From NCBI RefSeq assembly GCF_035942955.1, contig NZ_DASZCQ010000228.1, positions 37,346 to 101,345 of the forward strand: a stretch of DNA of 64,000 nucleotides. The letters run 5' to 3'. Below the pieces are notes generated by a model, which ran no database searches, was not told where the DNA came from, and saw only the letters and a list, made by a program, of their open reading frames with translations. The translations under genes were made by a program, and so were the position numbers. This document shows positions 51,816 to 59,842 of the stretch, in pieces (the first letter of the stretch is position 1; each line of letters begins with the position of its first letter). The DNA is from DASYTH01 sp035942955. GTDB taxonomy: Bacteria; Actinomycetota; Actinomycetes; Mycobacteriales; Pseudonocardiaceae.

Positions 51816-52883
51816 TCAGCCGCCCATCGCCTTGCGGCAGCGCCACTCGAGGTAGCCGGCGTACATCCAGAGGTCCTTGAACGCCGGGTTGTGCGTCTGG
51901 CCGTGGTGGTAGCGGTAGTAGATCTGCTGCATGATCACCGCCAGCCGGAACGCGCCGAACACCTCATAGAACGTCCAGTTCTCGGTGGACAGGCCCATCC
52001 GGTCGCAGTAGTAGTCCACGACCTCCATGCGGGTCGGCATCCCGGGCAGGTGGGTGGGCTGCTTGCGGGTGCGCTGCGCCACCTCGTCGTCGTCGGCCTG
52101 GATCCAGTAGGTGACGGTGCCGGCCAGGTCCATCAGGGCGTCGCCGAGGGTGGCCATCTCCCAGTCGAGGATGCCGACCACGTTGAGCGTCTCGGGGCCG
52201 TCGAGCACCATGTTGTCGAACCGGAAGTCGTTGTGGATGACGCAGATGCGCACGTCCGGCGGGCGGTTTTCCTCCAGCCAGGCCATGACCTCGGTGAACT
52301 CCGGCACGTTGTCCGTGCGGGCCGCGCGGAACCGCTCGGACCAGCCACGCACCTGGCGCTCGACGTAGCCGGCGCCCTTGCCGAGGTCGCCGAGGCCGGC
52401 GGCGGCCGGGTCGACCCGGTGCAGCTCGATCAGGCGGTCGATCGCGTCGAACGCCAGTGCGCGGGCGCGGTCCGGCGGGATGGTCATCCCCGGCGGCAGG
52501 TCCCCGCGCAGGATGATGCCGGGAATCCGTTCCATGACGTAGAAGTCCGAGCCGAGCACCGCGTGGTCCTCGCACAGCGCGAGCACGTTGGGCACGTACG
52601 GGAACACCGGTCGCAGCTGGCGCTGCACCCGGTACTCCCGCTTCATGTCGTGCGCGGAGGCGGCCTTGCGACCGACCGGCGGGCGGCGCAGGATCAGGTC
52701 CCGGTCGGGATACCGCAGCAGGTAGGTCAGGTTCGACGCGCCGCCGGGAAACTGGCGCACCACCGGCAACCCGCGCAGTCCGTCCACATGCGACGACAGC
52801 CACTCGTGCACGGCGGCCGTGTCGAAGCTGTCCTCCTCGCGCACCTCACCCGGCTGGTCGGTCAACGTATCGGTCAAGATCAC
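51816..52883 (-). CDS. APH/ACAD10-like phosphotransferase
   Basis: This 355-residue kinase-fold protein of the aminoglycoside phosphotransferase family has a nucleotide loop (FPGGASNLTYLL), Lys-equivalent region LILRRPPVG, catalytic loop CVIHNDFRFDNMVLD (H-N-D-x-x-x-x-N) and metal-binding Asp in VGILDWEMATLGD. This subgroup is found fused to or beside acyl-CoA dehydrogenases (ACAD10/11; LvaA in levulinate metabolism), where it phosphorylates the hydroxyl of 4-hydroxyacyl-CoA. GTG 52883 overlaps the SDR stop by 4 bp (GTGA) and has GGAGG upstream. An acyl-CoA dehydrogenase lies two genes upstream, matching that context. Confidence 0.9.
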   Translation of the reverse strand: MILTDTLTDQPGEVREEDSFDTAAVHEWLSSHVDGLRGLPVVRQFPGGASNLTYLLRYPDRDLILRRPPVGRKAASAHDMKREYRVQRQLRPVFPYVPNVLALCEDHAVLGSDFYVMERIPGIILRGDLPPGMTIPPDRARALAFDAIDRLIELHRVDPAAAGLGDLGKGAGYVERQVRGWSERFRAARTDNVPEFTEVMAWLEENRPPDVRICVIHNDFRFDNMVLDGPETLNVVGILDWEMATLGDALMDLAGTVTYWIQADDDEVAQRTRKQPTHLPGMPTRMEVVDYYCDRMGLSTENWTFYEVFGAFRLAVIMQQIYYRYHHGQTHNPAFKDLWMYAGYLEWRCRKAMGG

Positions 52884-53683
52884 CCGTCCTCCCGCTCCAG
52901 CGCGCGCCGGAGCCGGGACCAGTATCGGGCAATCTGGCGGTCGACCAAAGCCGGCAGGTACCGCTTGAGCCGCACGGACTTGCGGCCGTCCGGGTGGGTC
53001 AGCACCAGGAACCGCTTGTCCCGCACCGCGTCGAACACCTGGTCGGCGACGTCCTCCGCGGTCACCTTCGACGACTCCATCAGCTTCTCGCTGAGCTTGG
53101 TGATGGCGGGGTCGACGTTGCGGGCCCGCTCGCCGATGTTGGTCTTGACGAACCCCGGGCACACGACCGTGGTGGCGATCCCGTACGGCGCCAGCTCGTG
53201 GCGCAGGGTCTCCGACAGCGAGATCACCCCCGCCTTGGTGACGTTGTACGAGCTCATCGCCGGCAGGTTCATGATCCCGGCCAGCGAGGCGACGTTGACC
53301 AGGTGGCCGGAGCCCTGCTTCTTGAACAGCGGGACGAACATCCGGCAGCCGCGCACGACGCCCTTGAGGTTGATGTTCCAGATCCAGTCCCAGTCCATCA
53401 GGTCGATCCGCTCGAACGGGCCGCCCGACGCCACCCCGGCGTTGTTGACCAGGACATCCAGCCCGTCCCACTCCCTTGTGCACCAGTCGAGCGCGGCCAG
53501 CCAGGCCGCGTTGTCGGTGACGTCCAGCGGCAGGAAGGTCGTCTCCAGCTCCTTGGCCACCGCCGCGCCGGTCGCGGTGTCCACATCGGTCACCAGCACC
53601 CGCCAGCCCGCCCCGGCGAACCGGGTGGCCATGGCCTTGCCGAGACCCGAACCCGCACCGGTGATCAGGATCCGGCTCCTCAT
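52880..53683 (-). CDS. Short-chain dehydrogenase/reductase
   Basis: This 267-residue protein is a classical SDR with cofactor motif TGAGSGLG, Asp at the end of strand 2 (VTDVD, so NAD is favoured), NNAG, catalytic Ser in VASLAG and YNVTK as the Tyr-x-x-x-Lys. The C-terminal extension is basic. It probably oxidises or reduces a hydroxyacyl or ketoacyl intermediate in the operon's pathway. It overlaps the acyl-CoA dehydrogenase stop by 4 bp at its start and the phosphotransferase start by 4 bp at its end. Confidence 0.93.
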   Translation of the reverse strand: MRSRILITGAGSGLGKAMATRFAGAGWRVLVTDVDTATGAAVAKELETTFLPLDVTDNAAWLAALDWCTREWDGLDVLVNNAGVASGGPFERIDLMDWDWIWNINLKGVVRGCRMFVPLFKKQGSGHLVNVASLAGIMNLPAMSSYNVTKAGVISLSETLRHELAPYGIATTVVCPGFVKTNIGERARNVDPAITKLSEKLMESSKVTAEDVADQVFDAVRDKRFLVLTHPDGRKSVRLKRYLPALVDRQIARYWSRLRRALEREDG

Positions 53684-54888
53684 TGCTCGTACCCGGCCAG
53701 CTCGCGCCGGGCCACCAGGTTGAGGTGCACCTCGTCCGGGCCGTCGGCCAGCCGCAGCGCGCGAGCCCCGGAGTAGGCCGCGGCGAGCGGGAAGTCGTCG
53801 GTCACCCCGGCCGCGCCGTGCAGCTGGATGGCCATGTCGATGACGTCAAGCGCCATGTTCGGCACCGCGACCTTGATCTGCGACACCTCGCTGCGCGCGC
53901 CCATGAGCCCCTTGGTGTCCAGCAGCCACGCGGTGTGCATGACCAGCAGCCGCGCCTGGTTGATGGCGATCCGGGCGTGGGCGATCCGCTCCCGGTTGCC
54001 GCCCAGGTTGATCAGCGGCTTGCCGAACGCGACCCGGCTCGTCGCGCGCCGGCAGGCCAGCTCGAGCGCCTTCTCGGCCAACCCGATCAGCCGCATGCAG
54101 TGGTGGATGCGGCCGGGCCCGAGCCTGCCCTGGGCGATCTCGAAGCCGCGCCCCGGCCCGGCGATCACCGCGTCCACCGGCAGCCGGACGTCGGTGAAGG
54201 TCACCTCGCCGTGCCCGAACGGCTCGTCGTGCCGCCCGAACACCGGCAGCATCCGCTTGACCTCCACGCCGGGCGTGTCCAGCGGCACCAGCACCATCGA
54301 GTGCCGCTGGTACTTGGGCGCGTCCGGGTCGGTCAGCCCCATGAAGATCGCCACCTTGGCGTTGGGGTGGCCGATCCCGCTCGAGAACCACTTGTGTCCA
54401 TTGAGGACGACCTGGTCGTCCTTGACGATCGCGGTGGCGGCCATGTTCGTGGCGTCGGAGGAGGCCACCTCCGGCTCGGTCATGCAGAACACCGAGCGGA
54501 TCTCCCCGCGCAGCAACGGTTCCAGCCACTGCTTCTTTTGCGCCTCGCTCCCGTAGAGGTGCAGCACCTCCATGTTGCCGGTGTCCGGCGCGTTGCAGTT
54601 GAAGATCTCCGGCGCGATGAACGAGCGCCCCATCAGCTCGGCCAGCGGCGCGTACTCCGCGTTGGTCAGCCCGGCCCCGTGCACCTCGTCTGGCAGGAAC
54701 AGGTTCCACAGACCCTGGGCGCGGGCCTTCGCCTTGAGCTCCTCGATGATCGGCAGCACCACGTACGGGTTCTGCTGCGCGTGCAGCGTGCGGTGGTACT
54801 CCGGCTCGACCGGCTCGATCTCGGCACGGATGAAGTCCCCCACCCGCTGGATGTAATCCGCTGCCCTGGCCGAGTGCGCAAAGTCCAC
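53680..54888 (-). CDS. Acyl-CoA dehydrogenase (ACAD10/11-like context)
   Basis: This 402-residue protein has acyl-CoA dehydrogenase markers: FCMTEPEVASSDATNM (first family signature, with substrate and FAD contacts), GHKWFSSGIGHP, FTDVRLPVDAVIAGPGRGFE, and the C-terminal helix QLHGAAGVTDDFPLAAAYSG with RALRLADGPDEVH. I chose GTG 54888 because it has a strong AGGAGG 6 bases upstream. It is the first gene of a five-gene operon (dehydrogenase, SDR, phosphotransferase, phosphatase, propeller). The divergent TetR gene and a 21-bp palindrome lie just upstream and probably control it. Confidence 0.93.
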   Translation of the reverse strand: MDFAHSARAADYIQRVGDFIRAEIEPVEPEYHRTLHAQQNPYVVLPIIEELKAKARAQGLWNLFLPDEVHGAGLTNAEYAPLAELMGRSFIAPEIFNCNAPDTGNMEVLHLYGSEAQKKQWLEPLLRGEIRSVFCMTEPEVASSDATNMAATAIVKDDQVVLNGHKWFSSGIGHPNAKVAIFMGLTDPDAPKYQRHSMVLVPLDTPGVEVKRMLPVFGRHDEPFGHGEVTFTDVRLPVDAVIAGPGRGFEIAQGRLGPGRIHHCMRLIGLAEKALELACRRATSRVAFGKPLINLGGNRERIAHARIAINQARLLVMHTAWLLDTKGLMGARSEVSQIKVAVPNMALDVIDMAIQLHGAAGVTDDFPLAAAYSGARALRLADGPDEVHLNLVARRELAGYEQ

Positions 54889-54930
54889 GTCGAGCCTCCT
54901 CACTCCGGGTTGCCCCACAAGCTACTCTTC

Positions 54931-54951
54931 CTATCGAGCAATGCTCAATAG
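54931..54951. promoter_or_regulatory. 21-bp near-perfect palindrome, probable TetR operator
   Basis: The centre GAGCAATGCTC (54936-54946) is a perfect palindrome. The flanks extend the symmetry to 21 bp with one mismatch pair (54935/54947). It lies in the 77-bp gap between the acyl-CoA dehydrogenase GTG and the TetR GTG, where one repressor could control both directions. Confidence 0.75.
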
Positions 54952-54965
54952 TGACAGGAGGTGCC

Positions 54966-55571
54966 GTGGCTGTAACGGACAGCACAGCGCCGCCCCGGCG
55001 CACCCGGCTCGACGCCGAGGACCGCCGCCGGCAGCTGATCGGCATCGGCCTCCAACTCCTGGCCACCCGCCCCATCCACCAGATCACCATCGACGAGGTC
55101 GCCGCCTCGGCCGGCATCTCGCGCAGCCTGCTGTTCCACTACTTCCCCACCAAGCAGGACTACTACGTCGCGGTGGTCCGGGCCGCCAGCCGCCGCCTCC
55201 TGCGCCGCATCGCCCCCGACCACGACACCCCGGCCCCCGCCCAGATCCACGCCATCGTCTCCGACTACGTCACCTACCTGGAACGCCGCCGCGAGCCGTA
55301 CATCGCGCTCTTCCGCAGTCCCAGCGCCGACGACTGGGTCCGCTCCATCCACGAGGAAACCCAGGACGCCCTCACCCACCGCGTCCTTGCCGCCCTCAGC
55401 CCCGACCCCCAACCCCCCACCATCACCCTCGTCATCCGCGCCTGGTGGTCCTTCGCCGAGGAGCTCGCCCTCACCTGGACCGGCACCCGACCCTCCAATC
55501 GCGACAGTCTGGTCGACCTCCTCGTCAAATCCCTCCACGCCGTCATCGACGCCGCCACGGAGGCACCCTGA
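54966..55571 (+). CDS. TetR-family regulator of the acyl-CoA operon
   Basis: This 201-residue protein has a helix-turn-helix with the usual TetR pattern (RRRQLIGIGLQLLATRPIHQ, ITIDEVAASAGISRSLLFHYF, then PTKQDYYVAVVRAA). The C-terminal helical ligand domain includes WVRSIHEETQDAL and a Trp-rich helix (AWWSFAEELALTWTG) likely to line an acyl or acyl-CoA pocket. GTG 54966 has AGGAGG directly upstream. It is divergent from the five-gene operon with a strong palindrome between, so it is the probable local repressor. Confidence 0.92.
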   Translation: MAVTDSTAPPRRTRLDAEDRRRQLIGIGLQLLATRPIHQITIDEVAASAGISRSLLFHYFPTKQDYYVAVVRAASRRLLRRIAPDHDTPAPAQIHAIVSDYVTYLERRREPYIALFRSPSADDWVRSIHEETQDALTHRVLAALSPDPQPPTITLVIRAWWSFAEELALTWTGTRPSNRDSLVDLLVKSLHAVIDAATEAP

Positions 55572-55595
55572 CCGCGCCAACCATTGGCGATTCAC

Positions 55596-56774
55596 TCAGG
55601 GGCGCACCGCGGCCGCTACGTCGAGGAGTTGCTCGAGAACGGCCCGCGTTGGCAGATGGGACAGGAGATGTCGGACGTTGCGGGCGGCAAAGCGTTGATC
55701 TTCGTTGGTGCCGGCGTCCAGTGCGTAGTGGAGTTGGCCGGCCACATAGTTCACGAGGCTTGTGGCGGTGCCGCGGAACATGGTCAGGTCCAGGGCCGGG
55801 ATCCGGCCCGCGGTCGCCAGGTAGCCGTCGATCAATGCCCGGGCGCCTGCGGTGTTGACGCCGCGATGGGGATCAATGGTCCAGTGCACCAAGGCGTCGC
55901 ACAGTTCCCAACCGGGAGGTTGGCCTCCGGCGTGCTCCCAGCCCATCACGATAAGGCGGCCGTTGCTCCCGCGGCGCACGTTACCCGGGCCCAAACTGTT
56001 GTGTGACAGCACCGGTTCAGGGGCGGGGGTGTCCGCGGCGATGGCGTCCAGCTCCAGCAACGTGGGCATTGCCGTGGCCAGGTCGGGCGCCCACGGGGCG
56101 CCCATGGCGTGCGCCGAGGTCGCCAGCTCCGGCCAGGTGCTGCCCGACAGGCGGAGGCTGTGCCACGGGCTGATCCGGTCCACCGGTAGGGCCAGGCCGT
56201 GGATCGCGGCGAGGATCCCGCCCACCGCGCGAGTGACCGACGTGCTCGCCGGCGCCGAGAGCGGCGGCCCGGAGTGCAACCATTCGCTGACCCGCCAGCT
56301 GTGTCCACCGATGGATTCCATGATGCGGCCCCGCCGGCTCCGGACCGGCATCGGAAGCAGCACACCCGCGGCGGCCGCGGCCTGTTGGAGTGCGACTTCG
56401 GTTTCGGCGTCGACGATGGGGATCCAGGTGTCCATCGTGCGAACCGACCAGCGGCCTCGATCGGTCCGCAGCGACCAGCGACGGCCCATCTCGTCGGCCC
56501 GGGCCACCGACCGCATCTCGGCGGTCACCTCGCCCAAGCCGTAGCCGTCGGCGATCGCCCGCGCGAGGGCCGGGTCCGCCACGTCTGCCCGCCCGCGCAT
56601 GCGGTCCACCTCGGCCTTGAGGTCCGTCCAGGTGCGGAAGCCGTACTGCTGTGCAAGCGACGCCTGCGCGTCGGCAAGTGAGGTCGTGGGGTCGACGTCC
56701 CGCAGGCCGGCCAGAAGATCCTTGGCCTGCTGCCGCAGGTGGTCCAGGTTGGGGTTGTCGGGGAGCGTCTTCAC
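55596..56774 (-). CDS. APH-fold protein lacking catalytic residues (pseudokinase-like)
   Basis: This is a 392-residue protein. Residues 1-60 form a small helical domain often found ahead of ankyrin or APH domains in actinobacteria (LPDNPNLDHLRQQAKDLLAG, YGFRTWTDLKAEVDRM). The rest is phosphotransferase-like: SWRVSEWLHSGPPL, GGILAAIHGLALP, then VLSHNSLGPGNVRR and LIVMGWEHAGGQPPGWEL. In active enzymes these read HGDxxPGN and IDWExA; here the catalytic Asp is Ser and the metal-binding Asp is Gly. It may bind nucleotide or ligand without transferring phosphate. GTG 56774 has GAGGTG upstream. It is convergent with the TetR gene. Confidence 0.85.
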   Translation of the reverse strand: MKTLPDNPNLDHLRQQAKDLLAGLRDVDPTTSLADAQASLAQQYGFRTWTDLKAEVDRMRGRADVADPALARAIADGYGLGEVTAEMRSVARADEMGRRWSLRTDRGRWSVRTMDTWIPIVDAETEVALQQAAAAAGVLLPMPVRSRRGRIMESIGGHSWRVSEWLHSGPPLSAPASTSVTRAVGGILAAIHGLALPVDRISPWHSLRLSGSTWPELATSAHAMGAPWAPDLATAMPTLLELDAIAADTPAPEPVLSHNSLGPGNVRRGSNGRLIVMGWEHAGGQPPGWELCDALVHWTIDPHRGVNTAGARALIDGYLATAGRIPALDLTMFRGTATSLVNYVAGQLHYALDAGTNEDQRFAARNVRHLLSHLPTRAVLEQLLDVAAAVRP

Positions 56775-56988
56775 GTCAGAACACCTCGCTGGTCGCCCGG
56801 ACTCGCACGGGCGGAACGCCAGCTTCGGTATCCGTCGCTCGAACCGACAGCTCAGGGGTGGCTTCCAGCCTTCCGGCGAGTCGCGGCGCGATCCCCAACG
56901 CGCTACGGACGAGGGTAGCCACCCCCGGCCCGCGGCTGTCAAGGGTCGCCGGCGCCGGCCGACCACCACGCCGTGGATCGGGTGGGGG

Positions 56989-57442
56989 TCAGGTGCCGGT
57001 GAAGAGCAACTTGTCGGGGGTGCCGGCGCCGGAGTTCTGGATCTTGTCCGGGGTGGCGGCCGCGGTGAGGGCGGCGACGTCGGACGGGGAGGCGTCGGGG
57101 TGAGTGGCGAGGTAGAGGGCTGCGGCGCCGGCCACGTGCGGAGTGGCCATGGCGGTGCCGCTGATCGTGTTGGTGGCGTTGCCGTCGGTGTTCCAGGACG
57201 ACAGGATCCGCACTCCGGGGGCGTAGATGTCCACGATGGAGCCGAAGCTGGAGAAGCCCGCCTGGCCGTCGAACTCGTCGGACGCGGCGACGGTGATCGC
57301 CTCGGCGACCCGGGCCGGCGAGAAGCCGCCGGCGTCCGCGGCGAAGTTGCCGGCGGCGATGGCGAAGACGACGCCCGACGATATCGCGTTGCGGACGGCC
57401 GCATCCAGCGCGTCGTCGGCGCCGCCGCCGAGGCTCAGGCCC
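56989..57442 (-). pseudogene. C-terminal fragment of a subtilisin-like (S8) protease
   Basis: The frame reads SLGGGADDALDAAVRNAISS, GVVFAIAAGNFAADAGG, AITVAASDEFDGQAGFSSFG, VDIYAPGVRILSSW and GTAMATPHVAGAAALYLATH, ending at a stop. This is the last ~150 residues of a secreted subtilase, including the oxyanion Asn (AAGN) and the catalytic Ser in GTAMATPHVAG. Upstream of SLGGG the similarity stops abruptly near 57440 and neither the catalytic Asp, the His nor a signal peptide can be found. It is therefore a truncated remnant; a short product could start at GTG 57234. Confidence 0.8.
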
Positions 57443-57702
57443 CGGCAACCAACCAGCCTCGATTCTTTCGTTTCGTGCGCATGCGAAACCCTTCAAATCC
57501 CTGACTAATAGAATGCGGCGGGCGTGCACCGCGTAATCCATGCAACCGGGGGCCGTGATCGACCGGCAACCACTGCCGCATCACCACGCGGCTCTTACGT
57601 TACCCGCCAAAGTCGATCCGACCGTGACCACCCTAGAATTGCGCTGGAAAGCCGATTCGCAACTGTCAGGGGTCGCGTCGAATTGCGCGCCGATGGTAAC
57701 GG
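57443..57702. other. Gene-poor stretch between subtilase remnant and PPOX gene
   Basis: I see no convincing coding sequence, RNA gene or clear terminator here. Composition is less GC-rich than the surroundings. The abrupt loss of subtilase similarity at its left end suggests a deletion or rearrangement junction near 57440. Confidence 0.4.
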
Positions 57703-58113
57703 TCAGCCCTCGCGATCGGGCCCGGCGCGGTCGATTCGGATGCGAATCAGGCAGCGCTTGTCGGTGCGCATGGCCGCGCGATACTCGTCCCAGTCCGGGT
57801 GCTCGCCGGAGATCGACCGGTAGTAGGCCACCAGACCGTCCATCGCCTCGGGCAGCGAGACGATCTCCACCGGACCCTCGACCTGGATCCAGCGGCCGAA
57901 GAAACCGTCGGGCAGCACGCACAGCCAGGCGCGGGGCGAGCGGCGCAGGTTGCGCACCTTGTACGCGGTCTCCCGGCTGCTGATCACCGCGTGGTCCTCG
58001 TCGTCGGTGGTGACCAGGACCGGCGACAGCTGTGGCTGGCCGTCCGCGCGCAGGGTGGTGAGCACCGCCCGGTGCTGCGCGCGGAGCACGTCGCGCGCCT
58101 TGGCGAGATCCAT
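57703..58113 (-). CDS. PPOX-class, probably F420-dependent, flavin-split-barrel protein
   Basis: This 136-residue protein starts MDLAKARDVLRAQHRAVLTT, followed by DGQPQLSPVLVTTDDEDHAV, SSRETAYKVRNLRRSPRAWL, WIQVEGPVEIVSLPEAMD, YYRSISGEHPDWDEYRAAM and RTDKRCLIRIRID. This matches the small PPOX-class F420-dependent proteins common in actinobacteria, which reduce small substrates or act as cofactor-binding proteins. Length is normal for the group. Its start lies 15 bp after the stop of the acyl-CoA ligase gene on the same strand, so they may be co-transcribed. The substrate is unknown. Confidence 0.88.
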   Translation of the reverse strand: MDLAKARDVLRAQHRAVLTTLRADGQPQLSPVLVTTDDEDHAVISSRETAYKVRNLRRSPRAWLCVLPDGFFGRWIQVEGPVEIVSLPEAMDGLVAYYRSISGEHPDWDEYRAAMRTDKRCLIRIRIDRAGPDREG

Positions 58114-58128
58114 GCCAACAACGATAGG

Positions 58129-59763
58129 TCAGTCCAGCTCGGCCAGCTTGGTGCGGAGCACCTTCCCGGTGGCGTTGCGCGGCAGCTCGTCGAGGAACAC
58201 CACCTCGCGGGGCACCTTGAAGCGGGCCAGGTTGGCCTTGACGAACGCCTTCAGCTCGTCGGCGTCCACACTGGACCGTGGCCGCGGCACGACGTAGGCC
58301 CGCAGGCGCTGGCCGAACTCCTCGTCCGGCACGCCGACCACCGCGGCCTCCACCACGCCGTCGTGCTCGACGAGCAGGTTCTCGATCTCGCCGGGGTACA
58401 CGTTCTCGCCGCCCGAGACGATCATGTCGTCGTCCCGGCCGTCGATGAACAGCCGCCCGTCCTCGTCGAAGTGCCCGACGTCCCCTGTGGACAGCAGGCC
58501 GTCGATGATCTCCTTGTGCCGGCCGTCGGTGTACCCGCCGAAGCTGAGTCCACTTCCGACGAACACGCGCCCGACGGCGCCGGGCGCGGTGACCGGGCGG
58601 CCCGCGTCGTCGTAGAGCACCACCCGGCAGCCGACCGGCGGCCGGCCGACCGTGCCCGGCGCCACGCGCCAGTCCTGCGGCGTGGCCACGGTCGCGACCG
58701 CGACCTCGGTGGAGCCGTACAGGTTGTAGAGCACGTCGCCGAACGCCGCCATGGCGCGGTTGCCCAGCTCCGGCGCCAGCGCCGAGCCGGCCGCGAAGAT
58801 GATCCGCAACGACGAGGTGTCGTACCGGTCGAGCACCTCGGGCCCCAGGTCGAGGATGCGCTGCAGCATGGTGGGCACCACGACCAGCGCCGTGGCCCGG
58901 TTGTCGGCCACGGCCCGCAGGGTGGCCTCGGCGTCGAACCGGCGGCGCATCACCACCGTCGATCCCAGCGCGAACGACAGGACGAACTGGGACAGCCCGG
59001 TGCCGTGGAACAGCGGCGCGGCCATCATCGTGCACTCCCCCGCGCGCAGCGGGATGCGGTCGAGGAACTGCGCGGCCGCCAGCGGGTTGCGCACCTGGCG
59101 CGGCGCGCCCTTCGGGGTGCCGGTGGTGCCGCTGGTCAGCAGCACCAGCGTGCCGGCCTCGCGAGCCTGCGGAACCGGACGGTCGTCGGTGCTGGCGATC
59201 AGCTCCTCGAGCGTGGTGACGTCCCGCGTCGACCCCTCCGCCCAGGCCAGGAACCGCGGCATGCCCGCGGGCAGCGCGCCGACCAGGTCGGTGAACTCCT
59301 GGTCGTAGACGAACGCCGACACGCCCTCCCGCTCGGCCACGTCGACGAGTTGCCGCCGGGCGAACCCGGTGTTGAGCATCAGCAGCCGCGCGCCCAGCTT
59401 GCCCGCGGCGATCATCGTGTCGACCGCGCCGCGGTGGTCCCTGGCCAGCAGCCCGATCGTGGCGCGCTCGCCGATCCCCTTCCCGGCCAGCGCGCGGGCC
59501 AGCGCGTTGCCCCGCAGGTCGAGCTGGTGGAAGGTGAGCGGTCCGAGCTCGTCGACCAGCCCGAGCGCCCGGTGGTCCTTGCCGGCCGCGACGTGGACGG
59601 CGCCGGCGATCGGACCCATCTGCCGGACGGCGACGAGCCCGCGCAGCACCAGATCCGGGCGGGTGAACGGGATCATCCCGGCCCGGCGGATGACGTCGAG
59701 GCTGCGCAGGGCGGTCGGGACCCGGGTGGCCAGCTCCTGCACCCGCGACATGTAGGTCGACAT
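58129..59763 (-). CDS. Acyl-CoA synthetase (AMP-forming, FadD type)
   Basis: This 544-residue protein is of the ANL superfamily: phosphate loop LLTSGTTGTPKGAPR, A5-like YNLYGSTEVA, STGDVGHFDEDGRLFIDGR, hinge and C-terminal domain DDDMIVSGGENVYPGEIENL, and catalytic Lys in PRNATGKVLRTKL. It activates a carboxylic acid to acyl-AMP and then acyl-CoA. The N-terminal ~70 residues resemble mycobacterial long-chain FadD proteins. ATG 59763 has GGGGAG 6 bases upstream. It is divergent from the polymerase gene (80 bp gap). It could supply CoA thioesters to the acyl-CoA operon at 50148-54888, but that link is only inference. Confidence 0.92.
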   Translation of the reverse strand: MSTYMSRVQELATRVPTALRSLDVIRRAGMIPFTRPDLVLRGLVAVRQMGPIAGAVHVAAGKDHRALGLVDELGPLTFHQLDLRGNALARALAGKGIGERATIGLLARDHRGAVDTMIAAGKLGARLLMLNTGFARRQLVDVAEREGVSAFVYDQEFTDLVGALPAGMPRFLAWAEGSTRDVTTLEELIASTDDRPVPQAREAGTLVLLTSGTTGTPKGAPRQVRNPLAAAQFLDRIPLRAGECTMMAAPLFHGTGLSQFVLSFALGSTVVMRRRFDAEATLRAVADNRATALVVVPTMLQRILDLGPEVLDRYDTSSLRIIFAAGSALAPELGNRAMAAFGDVLYNLYGSTEVAVATVATPQDWRVAPGTVGRPPVGCRVVLYDDAGRPVTAPGAVGRVFVGSGLSFGGYTDGRHKEIIDGLLSTGDVGHFDEDGRLFIDGRDDDMIVSGGENVYPGEIENLLVEHDGVVEAAVVGVPDEEFGQRLRAYVVPRPRSSVDADELKAFVKANLARFKVPREVVFLDELPRNATGKVLRTKLAELD

Positions 59764-59842
59764 CGCATCTCCCCTCTCTTGCACCGTGCCCGACGGTCCC
59801 GGGGAACGTCAACTGTCGGTGCCGTGCCGGAGAATGCCGAGC

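Noticed and set aside
49752..53723. 1,323-codon rightward frame opposite the protease, propeller, phosphatase, kinase and SDR genes
   Set aside because: It spans several well-supported genes on the other strand and has no recognisable domain; it is an antisense shadow.
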